A stretch of 64,000 bases of DNA from Chaetoderma sp. LZ-2023a (lineage: Eukaryota; Mollusca; Caudofoveata; Chaetodermatida; Chaetodermatidae). The notes below the pieces were generated by a model. The model was not told the origin of the DNA. It saw only the letters and a list, made by a program, of their open reading frames with translations, and ran no database searches. The translations under genes and the position numbers were made by a program. Location: contig CM067370.1 in NCBI GenBank assembly GCA_034401795.1, positions 105,317,387 through 105,381,386 of the forward strand, in the 5' to 3' direction. Shown here one piece after another: positions 21,888 to 34,815 of this stretch (its first letter is position 1; each line of letters starts with the position of its first letter).

Positions 21888-24600
21888 GTACAAAATCAGT
21901 ATAATTAACATGCTCAACACAAAAATCTTATCTTAATTTTCTAATGGATCCATTGAACTTTTCTGACAAAGGAGAGTTCATTTCTGCCAAAAACAAACAC
22001 TGACAACTTTGACGGCTAAGGGGTGACTGTCCTTGGGGTGTGACCCCTAAGTCAATAGACATCTTCAGGACCATAAGGGTAACATCCTGCATAAGTATGG
22101 GTACCATCCGATAAAAATCAGACATAGTTGCAGTTCGAACATTCATGTTGAAATTCCTCGTTCATTCCTTATCGTTCCCTTTTTCATACATTATGGGCCA
22201 AAGATCAACGTCACCTTTTAGATTGGCAGACATCTTCGTGATCCCAAGGGTAACTTCCTACCCACATTTGGTAGTGATGCGATCAAAACACTAGGTGTGT
22301 TCGCAGTTCAAAGGTCAATACTGAAAATCTCCATACATTTCCTATGGGTAATTTTTTGCCCACTGAAAAGTGAATAGCTTGAAATCCGTTGGGTATATCC
22401 AAAGTAAAAGTACAAGCACACAATTCCAGATTGGGTAGCAATTGAACAAGTTTGGAGTCGATTGGATGAAAACTGACAGAGGAGATGTGGTGCAAACCTT
22501 TTAACTGAGAATAAAGAAATAAAGAAAAAAAGAAGAAAGATCCTGAGTGATTTTAATAATCTGCGTTGACACATAGATTAATAATATCAATGTGGATTCT
22601 GAAAGCAAACTGATTTACGTTGTATGACCAAATTGAATAATTGCAAAATGTGCCATATCAATAATGTGTGATCATGCACAGAGAAGGTGTTGAATTTAAA
22701 GACAGTGATGGTGAATTTCTATTTTTATAACTCTGATTATAATAGTTTGTCTGTCAGTGCTGGTAACCGCATCCACACACCGATGGTAACCATGCACAAA
22801 TAGAGCTTACCCGGAAGCCGTCCACTGACAAGTTCAATATGATTTTCTGATCTGCGTTGTATGGATCGATTACCCTATCATGACAAGCTGTGTTCCCGCA
22901 TGATGAATGAGGCCATTATTCAAGTGAACTTCATGATACTAAGATAAAATCAAGCACATAGATTATTCCAGTGAATATTTTTACCGATATCTTCCCGCGT
23001 AATACAAAGCGAAAATTGTCAGTAAGATTATATCTAGTGACATCTCTATTTTGATCATGACCGATATAAGATCATTGCAAAAAATAGCCAGATGAATTTC
23101 TTCGAGTGCCTTACTGACCACTCACGGGATAAAATTAACAAACAATTATGACATTCCACTCCCCCCCCCCCCTCCAATTGACACTGCGTCCAATATGTTG
23201 TTGTACATCATTTTACTAATTGTGTGTGTGTAATTCTGCTGTTTATTTGAAAAGATTATGACTGAAAATGCCAAAGTCTTAAATTAATCTCTGACACCAG
23301 TGCTTGATGGAATTATCATTGCCCTTTTAACCATTGAAATGCCAGTCTAAATTTCGGTACAGTTATACAGTAAATCTGTTGAATATTTTGAAACTGGTTT
23401 TACTGTGCCATGGTAGCAACAACTCCCAGATAAATTACTTTCAAAATTGTGGGCGGTATATACCATACATCATTTAGAATTTGTCATTTCTGGTTAGTGA
23501 GTGTTAAATTGTTAAATGAATTCTTCAGAGCTACAGATAAGCCCTCACTTAACAGCATTTAATTCATGGTTACGTCGTGATTGAGCAGGACAGAATATTG
23601 CCACTAGTTGCTGGGCATAATGATAAATCTTAGATAGCATGATGAATGTTGAAGAATATCTTTGCACTTACTGACCGGAAGACCTATTCCCTGACCTATC
23701 ATTCAAGGACACATAGCCAGCCAGCCACAGCATGCTCCCTCAACCAATGGTCATTTAACCCTTTCACCGGAAAATTCTGGAAAAAAGTATATTCTTTACG
23801 ATTTACTTATTCTGCAGCAACAGGTTCCAGTCAAATTAATTCCAAAATATTCAACAGTTTCCCTGTATGGTTGCTTTGAAAATGAGATATGTGGAATTGA
23901 TCGGTGAAAGGGTTAACTGTTTCAAGTACAAGAAAGCTTGAAAAAATGCTTTAGTACGCTGTATCCCTGTTTCATCTCAGTATCATGTGGACTAGTTTGA
24001 AAAATAAAGCAATCAAGGCACACTATCCAGGTTGAAAATGAATGATTGTGTTCTACATAATGATTATCTTGTCCACTATTCAGTTCTGAGTGGACTTGCA
24101 TTGAGACTGATTATATATGGCTAATGGCCAGTACGCTATGAGTGGCACTGGGAGCAATGTTCAATCTGCTCGGCCATTAACATTTCCCAGGGGGCTTGAC
24201 CATCATTTATTGACCACACTAATTGTTACTTTCCATTATTCATACTATGATACAGGACTAGAAATTATCTTTTTTAATGGCGACCTATATGGATCAGTAC
24301 CTCACAAAATTCACAGATTCAGACATTCTCTAATGATCCGTAATGTCCTGCACAACATATAAATGTAATTAAATAACACAAATGCATTAATTACTATTAT
24401 TAAGATAATTAATCTGTTAATGGTCAAGAGTGATAAAGAAAATCTAAATGATAAATTTCAAAACTATTCTCTTGGCCTTCAAATTGACATTTCTCAAGAC
24501 CACTACCCAAGTAGTTTTTTGAGTGGCTTGACTATTAACGGGTTAGCATAATCTTTGTTTAAATTACAATCTCTTAATCAAAAATTGTTGATAAAGTATA

Positions 24601-24631
<31 letters not shown>

Positions 24632-25291
24632 TAATTTTGTCTGGTGAAACACAGAGATCTAGCCAGATCCTTTGTTCTCCTAAAATAGTGATGATTGGCT
24701 TGTGTGAAGATGTCTAATGCTGGCTATGCACTAACCAATTATCCCAGACCAGACCCAACTGTCCACTGTCTATGGTAGTTGGGAAAACTTGCACTTAGCA
24801 GGGTGTTCCGCAAATGGTGGTGGGGTGGGGTGTCATACACCAATGGAGTAGTTCATCGTATATAAGGCCTGCGCCTCATGACCAAACTGTGAACCACACA
24901 CACCTAGCGAGAGAGGGACGAACCTTGTTGAGTTATCTTAACGGGGCACACCTCAAATTAATTTCTCATTTATTGCCGGTGTAAGATCTAAGCTCAACAA
25001 CAACCATGACTGGAACAATACAGAAATTGAAATAGAATTTGTTGAAACATGTCATTAGCATCCCCAGTTGTATGACAGCACCAACAAAAACTACTTGAGG
25101 CAAGGGAAACAATGTCTCCATCATGTAAAATAGTCATGGTAGTCAAATAAAGAAGGTAATTTAGATACATTGATGTACCATCTTGAAATAATGATTGTTA
25201 TCATGTGAGAAAGTGTAAATCGTTGAATAGCTCCATGAATATCGATGATTTAATTGGCCAGTCTCAAGTTTGGGACACCATACTGTCCATA
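21888..25291. other. Start of 22-kb intron: mixed decayed repeats
   Basis: At 22040-22320 two related units share GACATCTTC and AAGGGTAAC; another repeat tail (GTTCAAAGGTCAATACTG, AATAAAGAAATAAAG) ends near 22540. A poly-C run is at 23161-23172. Hairpin-B halves lie at about 23368-23447 and 23800-23870, and a degenerate hairpin-A at about 24415-24545. No exon or conserved coding text was seen. Confidence 0.55.
24595..24622. repeat. (TA)n microsatellite followed by T run
   Basis: About fourteen TA repeats directly followed by ten T. Confidence 0.95.
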
Positions 25292-26482
25292 TCAAGTGAG
25301 CTTTGTTAGATTATGCCGTGGCGACCATCTGTCTGTTGTCCGTCTGTTCATCACCTTTTTCTTTAAACAACTTCTCAAGAACCACTGGACGGATTCAATT
25401 GTATTAGCCAGGAAGCATTCTTAAGACAGAGATCCAAGTTTGTTCAAACGAAGCCGATCGACCAATTTGGCCGGCGGCCATGTTGGATTTTTTAAGCAAC
25501 TTCTCAACAACCACTGGACAGATTTCAATTATATTTGGCAGGAAGCATCCTTAAGGCATAGAGATCCAAGTTTGTTCAAACAAAGCCAATCAGCCAAATT
25601 TTTTTAAATGTCAAAGAATATTCTCCGAAACCTCTTAGGGAATCTATTCAAAACTCATGAAACATCATCTAGGGCAATAGGTAAGCCAAGTTTGTTCAAG
25701 AGGACCATCTTGGATAAGTTTCCCACCAAAAGCTCCCGTACTAAAGTAATGGGAAATTTAAAATGTTGTTTCGAGAACTACTGGTTCGATTTAAATTATA
25801 TTTGGCAGGAACATTGCTTAGGCAATATAGATTCAAGTTTGTTCAACGAAGCCTAACGGCTAATTTGGCTGGCAACCATCTTTGATTTTGGCTGATTTTT
25901 TTTTTTAAATATCAAAAATCTCTGAAACCGCTTGGGGCATCCATTCAAAACTCATGAAAGTTTGTTCAAGGGAAGTTGATAAGTAAAATAATATATCGGC
26001 CATGGACCAATCAAAATGTAGTGTTTGGTGGCCATATTGTATATTTTTATTTGATGGATTTTGAAGCCGAAATTAGTTTATATAGGTTTTTAAGTTTTCT
26101 GATTTCAAATTTGCCATTTTCTAAACAGTCGGATAAGCGGTTTGTCGGCCGTCTTGGATAATATTCCCGCCAAAAAGTCCCATACTAAAGCACTGGGAAA
26201 TTTAAAATGTCTTTTTGAGAACTGCTGGACACATTTCAAGTATATTTGATAGGAAGCATTCTTAGGGCATAGAGATACAAGATTGTTCAAAGGAAGATGA
26301 TAGGCCAATTTGGCTGGCAGCCATCTTGGATTTTGGCAGACATTTAGAAACGTCTTTAAAAGTTTTCTCCGCCGTTTGGGGGATCGATGCAAACCTCATG
26401 AAATATGATATAGAGCAAGAGCTGAACCATGCTTGTTCGAGGGAACTTGATTTGCCAAGTGGTTCGGCATCTATCTTGTTTT
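25292..26482 (+). repeat. A-family repeat, 5'-truncated
   Basis: Begins with CAAGTGAGCTTTGTTAGATT and ATGCCGTGGCGACC, which is the second half of the A-family start. It then runs through CCACTGGACAGATTTCAATT, GGCAGGAAGCATCCTTA, GCCAATTTGGC and CATGGACCAATC phrases. The last A-family text is GCATCTATCTTGTTTT near 26482. The canonical CCAGGTGAGC tail is missing. Confidence 0.75.
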
Positions 26483-26643
26483 AATCATTGCTCATCGGCC
26501 GACTAACGTCAATTTTCAGTCTGTGTAAGACCATACACCACCAGATTAAAACCAAATGGTCGGCCAATTACTTGTCGGGGAGACTAGAATCGGGTGGTGT
26601 ATACCCAGAATTAGTCTACAGATCATAGGATCAACCATGATAA

Positions 26644-26647
<4 letters not shown>

Positions 26648-26727
<80 letters not shown>
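26648..26727. repeat. (AT)n microsatellite, about 80 bp
   Basis: An uninterrupted AT dinucleotide array. It produces false Ile-Tyr reading frames on both strands. Confidence 0.98.
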
Positions 26728-26733
<6 letters not shown>

Positions 26734-26859
26734 TGTTCATTTGGATGGAACCAAGTATTTCTCAAAGCTGTGACTGTCCAAGACAGCAACATCTTAATTT
26801 TAACTAATATGTATCAACTAGATACTATTTAATATTAAAACTTTCAATCAATAGACCTT

Positions 26860-27578
26860 TCCACTTTGGATAGAGGGGGGGAGGAGTGGGAGTAGGTGAA
26901 TATAGCGATCAGCATGTCCGCCTGTCCCCGTCTTGTCAACGTAACTCCTAGAGGTCTCAATGGATTAATTTTAAGTTTCATCCACGTTATTAGTATCATG
27001 TGCAGATGTGCATGTGCTTTTTTCACGGCAAAAAATTTATTCACTGCAGAGTTATCCCCCTTTAAATATCTTAAAGCTGATACATAAACTGCATTGCCAA
27101 TCATTTCTTGTCAACACAACTCCTACAGTTAAGCTCCGATTCTTTTGAAACTTGGTAAGTGTTATCATTACCACGTGAAGGTGTGCATGTCCTATCCGTA
27201 TACCTGTACATCCATCCGTCTGTCCAAAATGTATGTATGTCCCTCTGTCGGTCTGTCCGTCTCTGACAATCATTTCTTGTCAACGAACTCCTCCTAGAGG
27301 TCTCAATGGATTAACTTAGAATTTTGTCGACAATATCAGTATCATGTGCAGCTGGGTATTCATTACAGAGTTATCACCCTCTAAATATCTTAAAGCCCAT
27401 ACATAAACTGCATTACACTTAGTGACAAAGGAATTTAGGTTTTAGAAGGAGTGTGTTGATTAGTTTTTCTAAAATATTGTCCTTTACAATTGACGTTGCA
27501 TGTATGCCCACTCTTGATGTATGTTTATCTGAAATGTTTGGATCGGAGGGTATATGCCGTCTTCTGATGGCTCTTGTT
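26860..27578 (+). repeat. B-family repeat copy
   Basis: Three irregular units of about 180 bp begin CTTGTCAACGTAACTCCT, CTTGTCAACACAACTCCTAC and CTTGTCAACGAACTCCTCCT, each followed by a match to AACTTGG or GGATTAA and ATCATGTGCA or CACGTGAAGGTGTGCATG. The copy ends with GCCGTC-TTCT-GATGGC and TCTTGTT at 27578. No coding content. Confidence 0.7.
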
Positions 27579-27715
27579 ATGATTAGTCAATTATAGTAAT
27601 TTTTAGAATTTCTTTATCCTATTAGAACTAAATTTGGTTGCCCACACCAATGTGATGCATGACAATGGTATTGAAGTTAAAGGTTAAGATCATTATATCA
27701 CTAGATATACTAGAA

Positions 27716-29673
27716 CAAGCTGTTTTTTGTCGAGCCCATAGCGAGGGCAGAGGATCTTGACATAGCGATCCAAATGACATCCGGCGTGGCAAGAATGATG
27801 TAAATCTTAAAGTTTTTTAATGGGCATTTAATTCATCAAGGACTTATCTGATGTTAATAAAACCTAATAAAACAGAGTTTATCTATCCCATGATTGCATA
27901 TAGTCTCCATCATAATTTAAATGATTTTCAAATTTCTTCCATATTTTTACGGGATTTGGATTTTCAATAGACATTTGCTTCATCAAGGGCTTATCAGATG
28001 TAAAAAAACCTGATTTGTTACTCATCAAAGGCCATTCCGATTTCAATGAAACTTCAGACACGTGTTCTAGACCATGCAGGGATGCAATCTCCATCATTAC
28101 TAATTAGATTTCTGGGAATTCTGCCTACTTTTTTCACGGTTTTAAACATTGAATATTTTCCATGGTTTTTAGCTCACCTGGCCTGAAAGGACCCAATGGT
28201 CGTAGGCTCAAGAATTTCCATTCGGAATTTTGATTCATCAATTTTTTTGGGTGAAAATCTTAGATTTTTTTTTAATGTACCGGAAATTGTCAAAATCCTT
28301 CTCCTAACCATTCTGAGCGATTTCAAGCAAATTTGTCTGAAGGACCTTATGATCATAGGCTCCAGAACATCCATTCACAATTTTGATTCATCAAATTTTT
28401 TGGTGAAAATCTTAGATTTTATGAAAAATGTACCGGAAATTGTCCAAATGTTTCTTCTCATTACCATTTTTGACCGATTTCAACCAAATTTGGCTGAATG
28501 GACCCAATGGTCGTAGGCTCCAGAACATCCATTCAGAATTTTGATTCATCAATCTTTTTGGTGAAAATGTTAGATTTTATGAAAAATGTACCGGAAATTG
28601 TCAAATTGCATCTTCTTACCATTCTGAGTGATTTCAACCAAATTTATCGGAAAGGATCGTGTGGTGATGGGCTCTAGAATTTTCATTGAAAATTTTGATT
28701 CATCAATTTTTTTTGGTTGAAATCTTAGATTTTATTTTAAATGTACTGGAAATTGTCAAATTGTTTCTTCTCCTTACCATCCTTACCGGTTTTAACCAAA
28801 TTAGGCTGAAACAATCCTATAGCCATAGGCTCTAGACCATCCATTCAGAATTTTAATTCATCAATTTTTTGCGTGAAAAATGTACCGGAAATTGTCAAAT
28901 TGCTACTCCTCCTTAGCTGCTTGACATATTTCAACCAAATTTCACTAATGGATTCTATGGTGGTAGGCTCTAGAAATTCTATTCAGAATTTTGTTTGATC
29001 AATTTGTTGGCTGAAAATCTTAGATTTTATGAAAAATTTACCATAAATTGTCAAAACGCTGCTTCTCCTTAGTTGCTTGACATATTTCAACCAAATTTGG
29101 CTAGAGTGACCCTATCAAGGTAGACTAGAATTTCTATTCCGAATTTTGATTAGGCAATTTTTTGGGTGGCCATCTTGGATTTTCCGCCTTATCTACATGT
29201 ATTTAAATGCAAATGGTTCAAATGTTAATGGTCCAGGTGAGTGCCACAGGCCCGTGGGCCTCTTGTTTGGTTAAAGTTTTTAGTTTGCCTTGTAACTCAT
29301 CAATGGCCATTCCGATTTCAATGAAACTACACAATTGTTCTAGATCATGCAGGGATGCAATCTGCATCATTACTAATTTGATTTTAGGGAATTTTACCTC
29401 GTATTTCATGTGTTTGGACTTGGACTATTTTCCATGTTTTTTTTGCTTAAATTTTTTTTTTTGCCTTGTAACTCTTCAATGGCCATTCCAATTTCAGTGA
29501 ACCTATACACAACTGTTCTATGCTATGTAGGAATACAATCTGCATCATTACCAATTTGATTTGGGGGAATTTTGCCCACTTCAGTTTTGGACCATGACTA
29601 GTTTCTATCAAAATGGCAATCCACAGTATCCATGACTGTACAGGCGAGACATATCATGTCAGCGTTCCTGTTT
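27716..29673 (+). repeat. D-family repeat, split by an A-family insertion
   Basis: Starts AACAAGCTGTTTTTTGTCGA followed by GCCCATAGCGAGG. Units of about 190 bp carry CATCAAGG.CTTATC, GGCCATTCCGATTTCAATGA, CATGCAGGGATGCAATCT and CATCATTAC. It ends CTGTACAGGCGAGACATATC, CAGCGTTCCTGTTT at 29673. The same tail is at 37833. Unit text stops at 28170 and resumes at 29268, on either side of a complete A-family copy. Confidence 0.75.
28171..29267 (+). repeat. A-family element nested in D-family repeat
   Basis: Runs from AGCTCACCTGGCCTGAAAGG to GTCCAGGTGAGTGCCACAGG, GCCCGTGGGC and CTCTTGTT. Inside are about nine units of the 110-120-bp kind seen at 11.8-13.2 kb, and the two copies are closely similar. 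The flanks are a T run on both sides (CATGGTTTT before, TGGTTAAAG after), and removing the copy restores continuous D-family text. Confidence 0.85.
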
Positions 29674-29871
29674 GAAATATTTACCAAAGTTTTCAAAAAT
29701 ACTCTTCTTTACATGTAGATGCACATTCCTCAAGACTACTGCAGATGCTGGTTTTTGAAAGAAAATCTTTGCCATCAAACTCATTAACAACTTGTGAAAC
29801 TCAACATTCCAAACTTTTTGAAAATGCTGAGTTATCTATGTGACATAAAATAGATAATTTCCACAATTATT

Positions 29872-32337
29872 AGGTCACCTGGCCTAAAACCTGTACCGTG
29901 CCAAGCATCCATCTGTCCACTTCATTTAAGCGACTTGTCAAGAACCACTGGGCAGATTTAAATTATATATGGTAGGAAGCATCCTTAGGGCATGGAGATC
30001 CAAGTTTGTTCAAAGGAAACCAATCAGCCAGTTTGGCCGGCAGCCGTCTTAAATTTTGGCCGATTTTTTTAGAAACGTCTTTAAAAAGATCTCCAAATCC
30101 GCTTCGGGATAAATTCAAAAGTCATGAAATATCTTCTAGGGCACGAACTGAACCAAGTTTGTTCAAGGGAACTTGATTGGCCAAATGGTTCGGTGGCCAT
30201 CTTAGATGACCTAGTTTTCACGAAAATGAGTTCTCCAAAACCACTGAATGGATCGGGCTGAAATTTGGGAGAGATCATTGGGCACTAAGGGCCATTAGAG
30301 TTTGTTCAAGGGAATTTATATATCTATATAAACATGGCCACCGTGGACCAATCAAAATGAAGAATGTTGGAACGGCTATATTGGATTTTAGCTTTTATTT
30401 GATCGATTTTGAAGCTAAAATTGTTTTTATATAGGTTTTTGGGTATACTGATTTCAAATCAGCTATTTTCGAAAATATCGGCTTGGATCTTTTTCCTGAC
30501 AAAAACTCTCATACTAAAGCAATAGATTTAAAATGTCTTCTCGAGCCACAACCAATTTCAGTTGTATTTGGCAGGAAGCATCCTTAGGGCATAGAGATAC
30601 AATTTTGTTCAAAGGAAGCCGATCGGTTTATTTGGCCAATGGCCATCTTGGATTTTGGCAGATTTGTAGAAACCTCTAAAAAATCTCCGAAACCGCTTGG
30701 GTGATCAATCCAAAACTCATGAAATATCATCATAGGGCAAGATCTGAACCACATTTGTTCAAGAGAACTTGAATGGGCAAATGGTTTGGCACCCATCTTG
30801 GATAACCTAGTTTTCGTGAAAACTGCTTCTCCAGAACTTCTGAAGAGATCGGGCCCATATTTTGGGAAGTATCATTAGTGACTTAGGGCGATTGAAGGTT
30901 GTTCAAGGGAAGCTGATGCGTAAAAAAACCCATGGCTGCCGTAAACCAATCAAAATGTAGCGTGTTCAGCGACCATATTGAATTTCTTTATTTGATGGGT
31001 TTAGAAGCTGAAATTGCTTTTATATAAGTTTTTTCGAGCCCTTAAGCGAAGCATAGGATGGCTTACAGTGTGTAAATAAATGTTTGTTTTTCGATGAACA
31101 TTTAATCATCAGGGACTTATCCGATCTTAATAAAAAAAGTTACAACTGATCTGTACCATCATTGCATCTGGTCTTTGTCACAATTAAATTGATTTTCAAA
31201 TTTTTTCTGTGTTATGGGTGTTGGATGTTGGACTTTGCAAAAAGAATTAGTAAATGTTAATATATTTCAATGGACATTTAATTCATCGAGCGCTTATCCG
31301 ATCTCAATAAAGCGTTAGAGATTTGTTCTTTACCATCATTGCATCCAGTCTACATCATAATTAAAATTTTGAAATTCTTTCCATAATTTCCGGGGTTTAG
31401 AGTTAATTTATTTTGCACCATGAAATAGGTAAATTTTAAAGTTTTTCAATGTTCTTTTAATTTATCAAGGGCTTATAAAATTCCCAAAAAAAACTTACAG
31501 AATTTTTCTATATCATCAGTTTGCAGCAAACTTAAAACAATTTAAATGTTTTTCCATACTTATATATTGTATTTCTGTGTGATTTTTCTCCTTTACAAGA
31601 ATTAGAAGAATTTTAGGGTTTTCAATAGACACTTGATATCAAGGGGTATATTATTTTAAGAAATCCTTATTTTCCGGAAAAACTAAAGTGCTAGATACAC
31701 GCAACGCAATCCATCTAGTTAGGTTTTCTGATTTTAAATTTGTAATTTTCGAAACTGTTTGGTGTCCATTTCTGAGCTTTTTCCCGCCAAGCGCTCCCAT
31801 AATAAAGCAATAGGAAATTTTAAATGTCTTCTCGAGAACCATGACCAATAGTTGGCAGGAATCATCCTTAACCCATAGAGATCCATGTTTGTCCAAATGA
31901 ACCCCATCAACCAATTGACTCGGCGACCATCTTGGATTTTGGCCGATCTTTTGAAATGCCTTTAAAAATCTTCTTTTCCGAATCCGCTTGGGGAATCGAT
32001 TCAAAACTCTTGAAAAGTCATCTAGGGGAACGGCTGAACCAAGTTTGTACAAGGGAACTTGATTGGCCTATTGCGGCAGTGATCTTTGAGGACTTAATTT
32101 TTGTGAAAACGACTTACAGAATATCTGAACAGATCAGGCTGAAATTTGTGAGATATCATTAGGGACTAAGGGCCATTAAAATTTGTTCAAGGGATGTTCA
32201 TACATAAAGAAAATTGGCTGCTGTGTTCTTGTTACAATTCTGGTCAACTCCTTAGGTTTCTACTTATAGTTGATGGCCTTTCTAGTTGAAATGCCTATGT
32301 TCCAGGTGAGTGATACAGGCCTCTTGGGTCTCTTGTT
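29872..32337 (+). repeat. A-family repeat with a nested D-like insertion
   Basis: Begins AGGTCACCTGGCCTAAAACC and ends TCCAGGTGAGTGATACAGGC with TCTTGTT at 32337. It contains two or more long A units (CCAAGTTTGTTCAA, GGCAGCCGTC, CATGGCCACC, CCAATCAAAATG). At 31033 the phrase TTATATAAGTTTTT is broken by D-like text and the A unit resumes near 31722 with AGGTTTTCTGATTTTAAA. Confidence 0.78.
31033..31721 (+). repeat. D-like insertion inside A-family repeat
   Basis: Starts TCGAGCCCTTAAGCGAAGC, as does the D copy at 27.7 kb (TCGAGCCCATAGCGAGG). It carries three or four units of about 180 bp with CATTTAATCATCAGGGACTT, ATCCGATCT.AATAAA and CATCATTGCATC. Its last bases before the A unit resumes are near CCATCTAGTT, without the usual hairpin tail. 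Confidence 0.65.
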
Positions 32338-32674
32338 ATGATTCATGTACATATAAGTTCCTATTGTCTTCTCACTTAGTATTGTGATCAGAAAAATTAC
32401 CCCCTTAACTACAGGCTACTGCATGGTTTGTGCTGTGCATGTCATTAAGCTCCTAATAAGACACATTTGACAAAGATTTACTGTTAAAAGCACTGAGCGG
32501 TCATTTGTATAGCTCTGTTATTATTGAACCTTTGCTTACTGCGGGACAGTGAGGGTAACCAAGTGCATTGTATTCTGTACTTTTATTACATTGTAACAGG
32601 CACCAGAGAATATTTAGTTTAACGCTAATGCTTAAATTTATTCAGGAAAATTCCAATTTTCTCATAGAAAATGT

Positions 32675-32845
32675 ACATTTGCAGACCAAGAGATTATTTT
32701 TAACATTTATATCGTGACTAGCTGGGTTATTGAGTCAGTCATTTCAGTGAAATAATATTCAACTATAGTGTTCTTGGTCTGTAAATGAACATTTCTCAAG
32801 ACCGCTGCAGAAGCTGTTATGACCTGCTTGCATGTTGACCCATAC
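32675..32845. repeat. Hairpin-A element
   Basis: TGTACATTTGCAGACCAAGA on the left, a centre with GCTGGGTTATTGAGTCAGTC, and TTCTTGGTCTGTAAATGAAC on the right, followed by TTTCTCAAGACCGCTGCAGA. Confidence 0.82.
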
Positions 32846-32892
32846 AACTCCATGTCAAAATTTTCAATTTTCAAATTAAATTAAAAGATGAA

Positions 32893-32978
32893 CTGGTGTT
32901 CATTTTTCAACAAATTTGGTGGAGGATGTTGCTGTCATAACCAAAATTGTTTGAAAAATGTACACCAGTTTCTTTCGT
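32893..32978. repeat. Short palindromic element
   Basis: AACTGGTGTTCATTTTTCAA is mirrored by TTGAAAAATGTACACCAGTT with about 45 bases between. It differs in sequence from hairpin-A and hairpin-B. Confidence 0.7.
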
Positions 32979-32980
32979 TT

Positions 32981-34259
32981 TGGCACAGTAAAAGATAGAA
33001 TATTAACGTCAGTGTGGTAAGGGTTAAAAGGTTAAAACTGTACTACAGGTGAATTCACAAGAAGTGGAAGATACATGTACTTGTCTGTGGGTGTTCATGT
33101 TGTGAAAGGTGTTGTAGACAGCAACAGCTTGCTATGCATCATTATGAAATTGTATCATACAGTTACTATCGATCTACTGAGAGTTGAATGACGCAAGCTG
33201 CCAATTCATTACGGTTACAGTATATTGATTATAGCCAATGAGTCTTCAAATGGTTGTATAATGGATCAATTTTCCTAAAGTAGTTTCAATACGCTGGCCC
33301 TAATCAATACGTACGTGCCAGTTTATACCAGCAATCACAGTATTCCACAAAAACCGTGGATACTCTTTGGCACACGCTAAAACAACCGCTTATTTTTCTA
33401 TTTTTCTTGTCACACTTGTTTTTATCAACTAAGAGGCAAAAGAATGTTGGGTGAGTGCTGCAAGGCATGTGTTTAGATGGCTTCTCAAATTAAGTGGTAT
33501 GGGCATATTCTTGGAGGAACATAATGGAGGGTTCGTGAATAACTTTGGTGAAGATATGAAAAGGGCTTGTATTTGATTTATGTGGTGTTGGGCCATAAGT
33601 AGTTACTTGTGTGTGCGTGCGTGTGTGCGTGCATGTGTGTCAGTGTGTACATGTTCTGTTGGATGCATATAATAGCGAAAACCAACTTTATATAAATAAC
33701 AGGTGATTTTCAGCTGTGCCTCTATGTACAAAGATGTTCTAGAAGAGATTTGCTGGGGGACATGACTTCTGCATTTGTAATTAAATACTTTGAATAGTAT
33801 TTGTCAATTTAACCCATTATACAATAATTGCATAAAAAAATTTGTCTAAAGTTCTCATTACTTGATTTAAGAAATGAACACCATTTTAATTTAGTATTTT
33901 TCCACACCATATTATTGACTGAGTTGGCTAGATATTCTTATATAATTTATAAAAGCTTGATGTCACTCCTCTGCAAGATTTGGAAGTGAATTCATGGAAA
34001 AGCATGTATACAGCTCTAGTATAAATTAAGTTAACCATTCCATTTAGTAGCATACATTGTAGATAATTTAAGTTTGAAAGGAACAATTCTTTAAGCTTAT
34101 ATTAAGGGCAGCAATACGCACCTTTCAGTTTCCAGGATAATGCATGACTTCAGGATAAGTAAAGAAATATGTGTTTTTCATTGTGTGCCATTGGTTATCT
34201 TGTGTCAGTGGTCATTGTCCAAACACTGAGACTTTGACAAGATGTACATTTACCTGTCA
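32981..34259. other. Non-coding stretch
   Basis: No exon, domain or recognised element. A GT/GC-rich simple repeat (TGTGTGCGTGCG type) lies at about 33606-33650. Confidence 0.5.
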
Positions 34260-34815
34260 TGAGCCTTCGGCCTCATCAAAGATTCTGGATGTATTACACC
34301 AGGTTGGATGTACTGATGATGACCTATGACGATATAAGACTGTTATTGGAAGATACAAAGCTGAGAGTACAAGTAAAGGATATATGCGATCTGAAGAGTT
34401 TGAGAGCTCTATCCATTCACCTCAAAGAGATTCTCCGGTTCTGTTTACATGCAGCCTTGCTGCAAACCTGTCATCTCAGCGGGGCCACTCTCCAAGACCA
34501 AACCCCAAAATAACTACACACGTTCTGACTAGGGATGAAGTATGCAGACAACATGTATAGGCTTTGTAGACTTCAAAGGCAGTTGTAGATAGGCTAGACA
34601 CCTGCCACTGCAGACACCTCCATACTATTACTCTCTACACTGGCTTAAACAGAATAATCTCGAATGACGCATTAGTCACCAATGAACAAACTTGCTAAAA
34701 CACTGACGACCAAGAAGATCCGGAGGGAACTAAGAACTCTGGTTGAGAAAAGGAATGAGGGCAAAGAAAAAGGGCTGATTGCAACTGCAAGATGTTTTCA
34801 TTACTGCATAATAAA
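34260..34815 (+). pseudogene. LINE reverse transcriptase fragment, plus strand, diverged
   Basis: KILDVLHQVGCTDDD and EDTKLRVQVK resemble KILDVLRQASCNENE and ADTKLRV of the LINE at 46 kb. At 34540 the text YADNM recalls the motif C version YADN of that copy. Then come DTCHCRHLHTIT and GLNRIISNDALVTN (against DACHRKHLCTIT and SIISNDALYK). The tail GGGCTGATTGCAACTGCAAG matches the LINE 3' end at 45 kb. Internal deletions and stops are plain. Confidence 0.75.

Noticed and set aside
26546-26807. Open frames of repeated Ile-Tyr on both strands
   Set aside because: They are translations of an (AT)n microsatellite.
29207-29500. 97-codon plus-strand open frame
   Set aside because: It crosses the border between the A-family insertion and the D-family repeat and has no conserved content.
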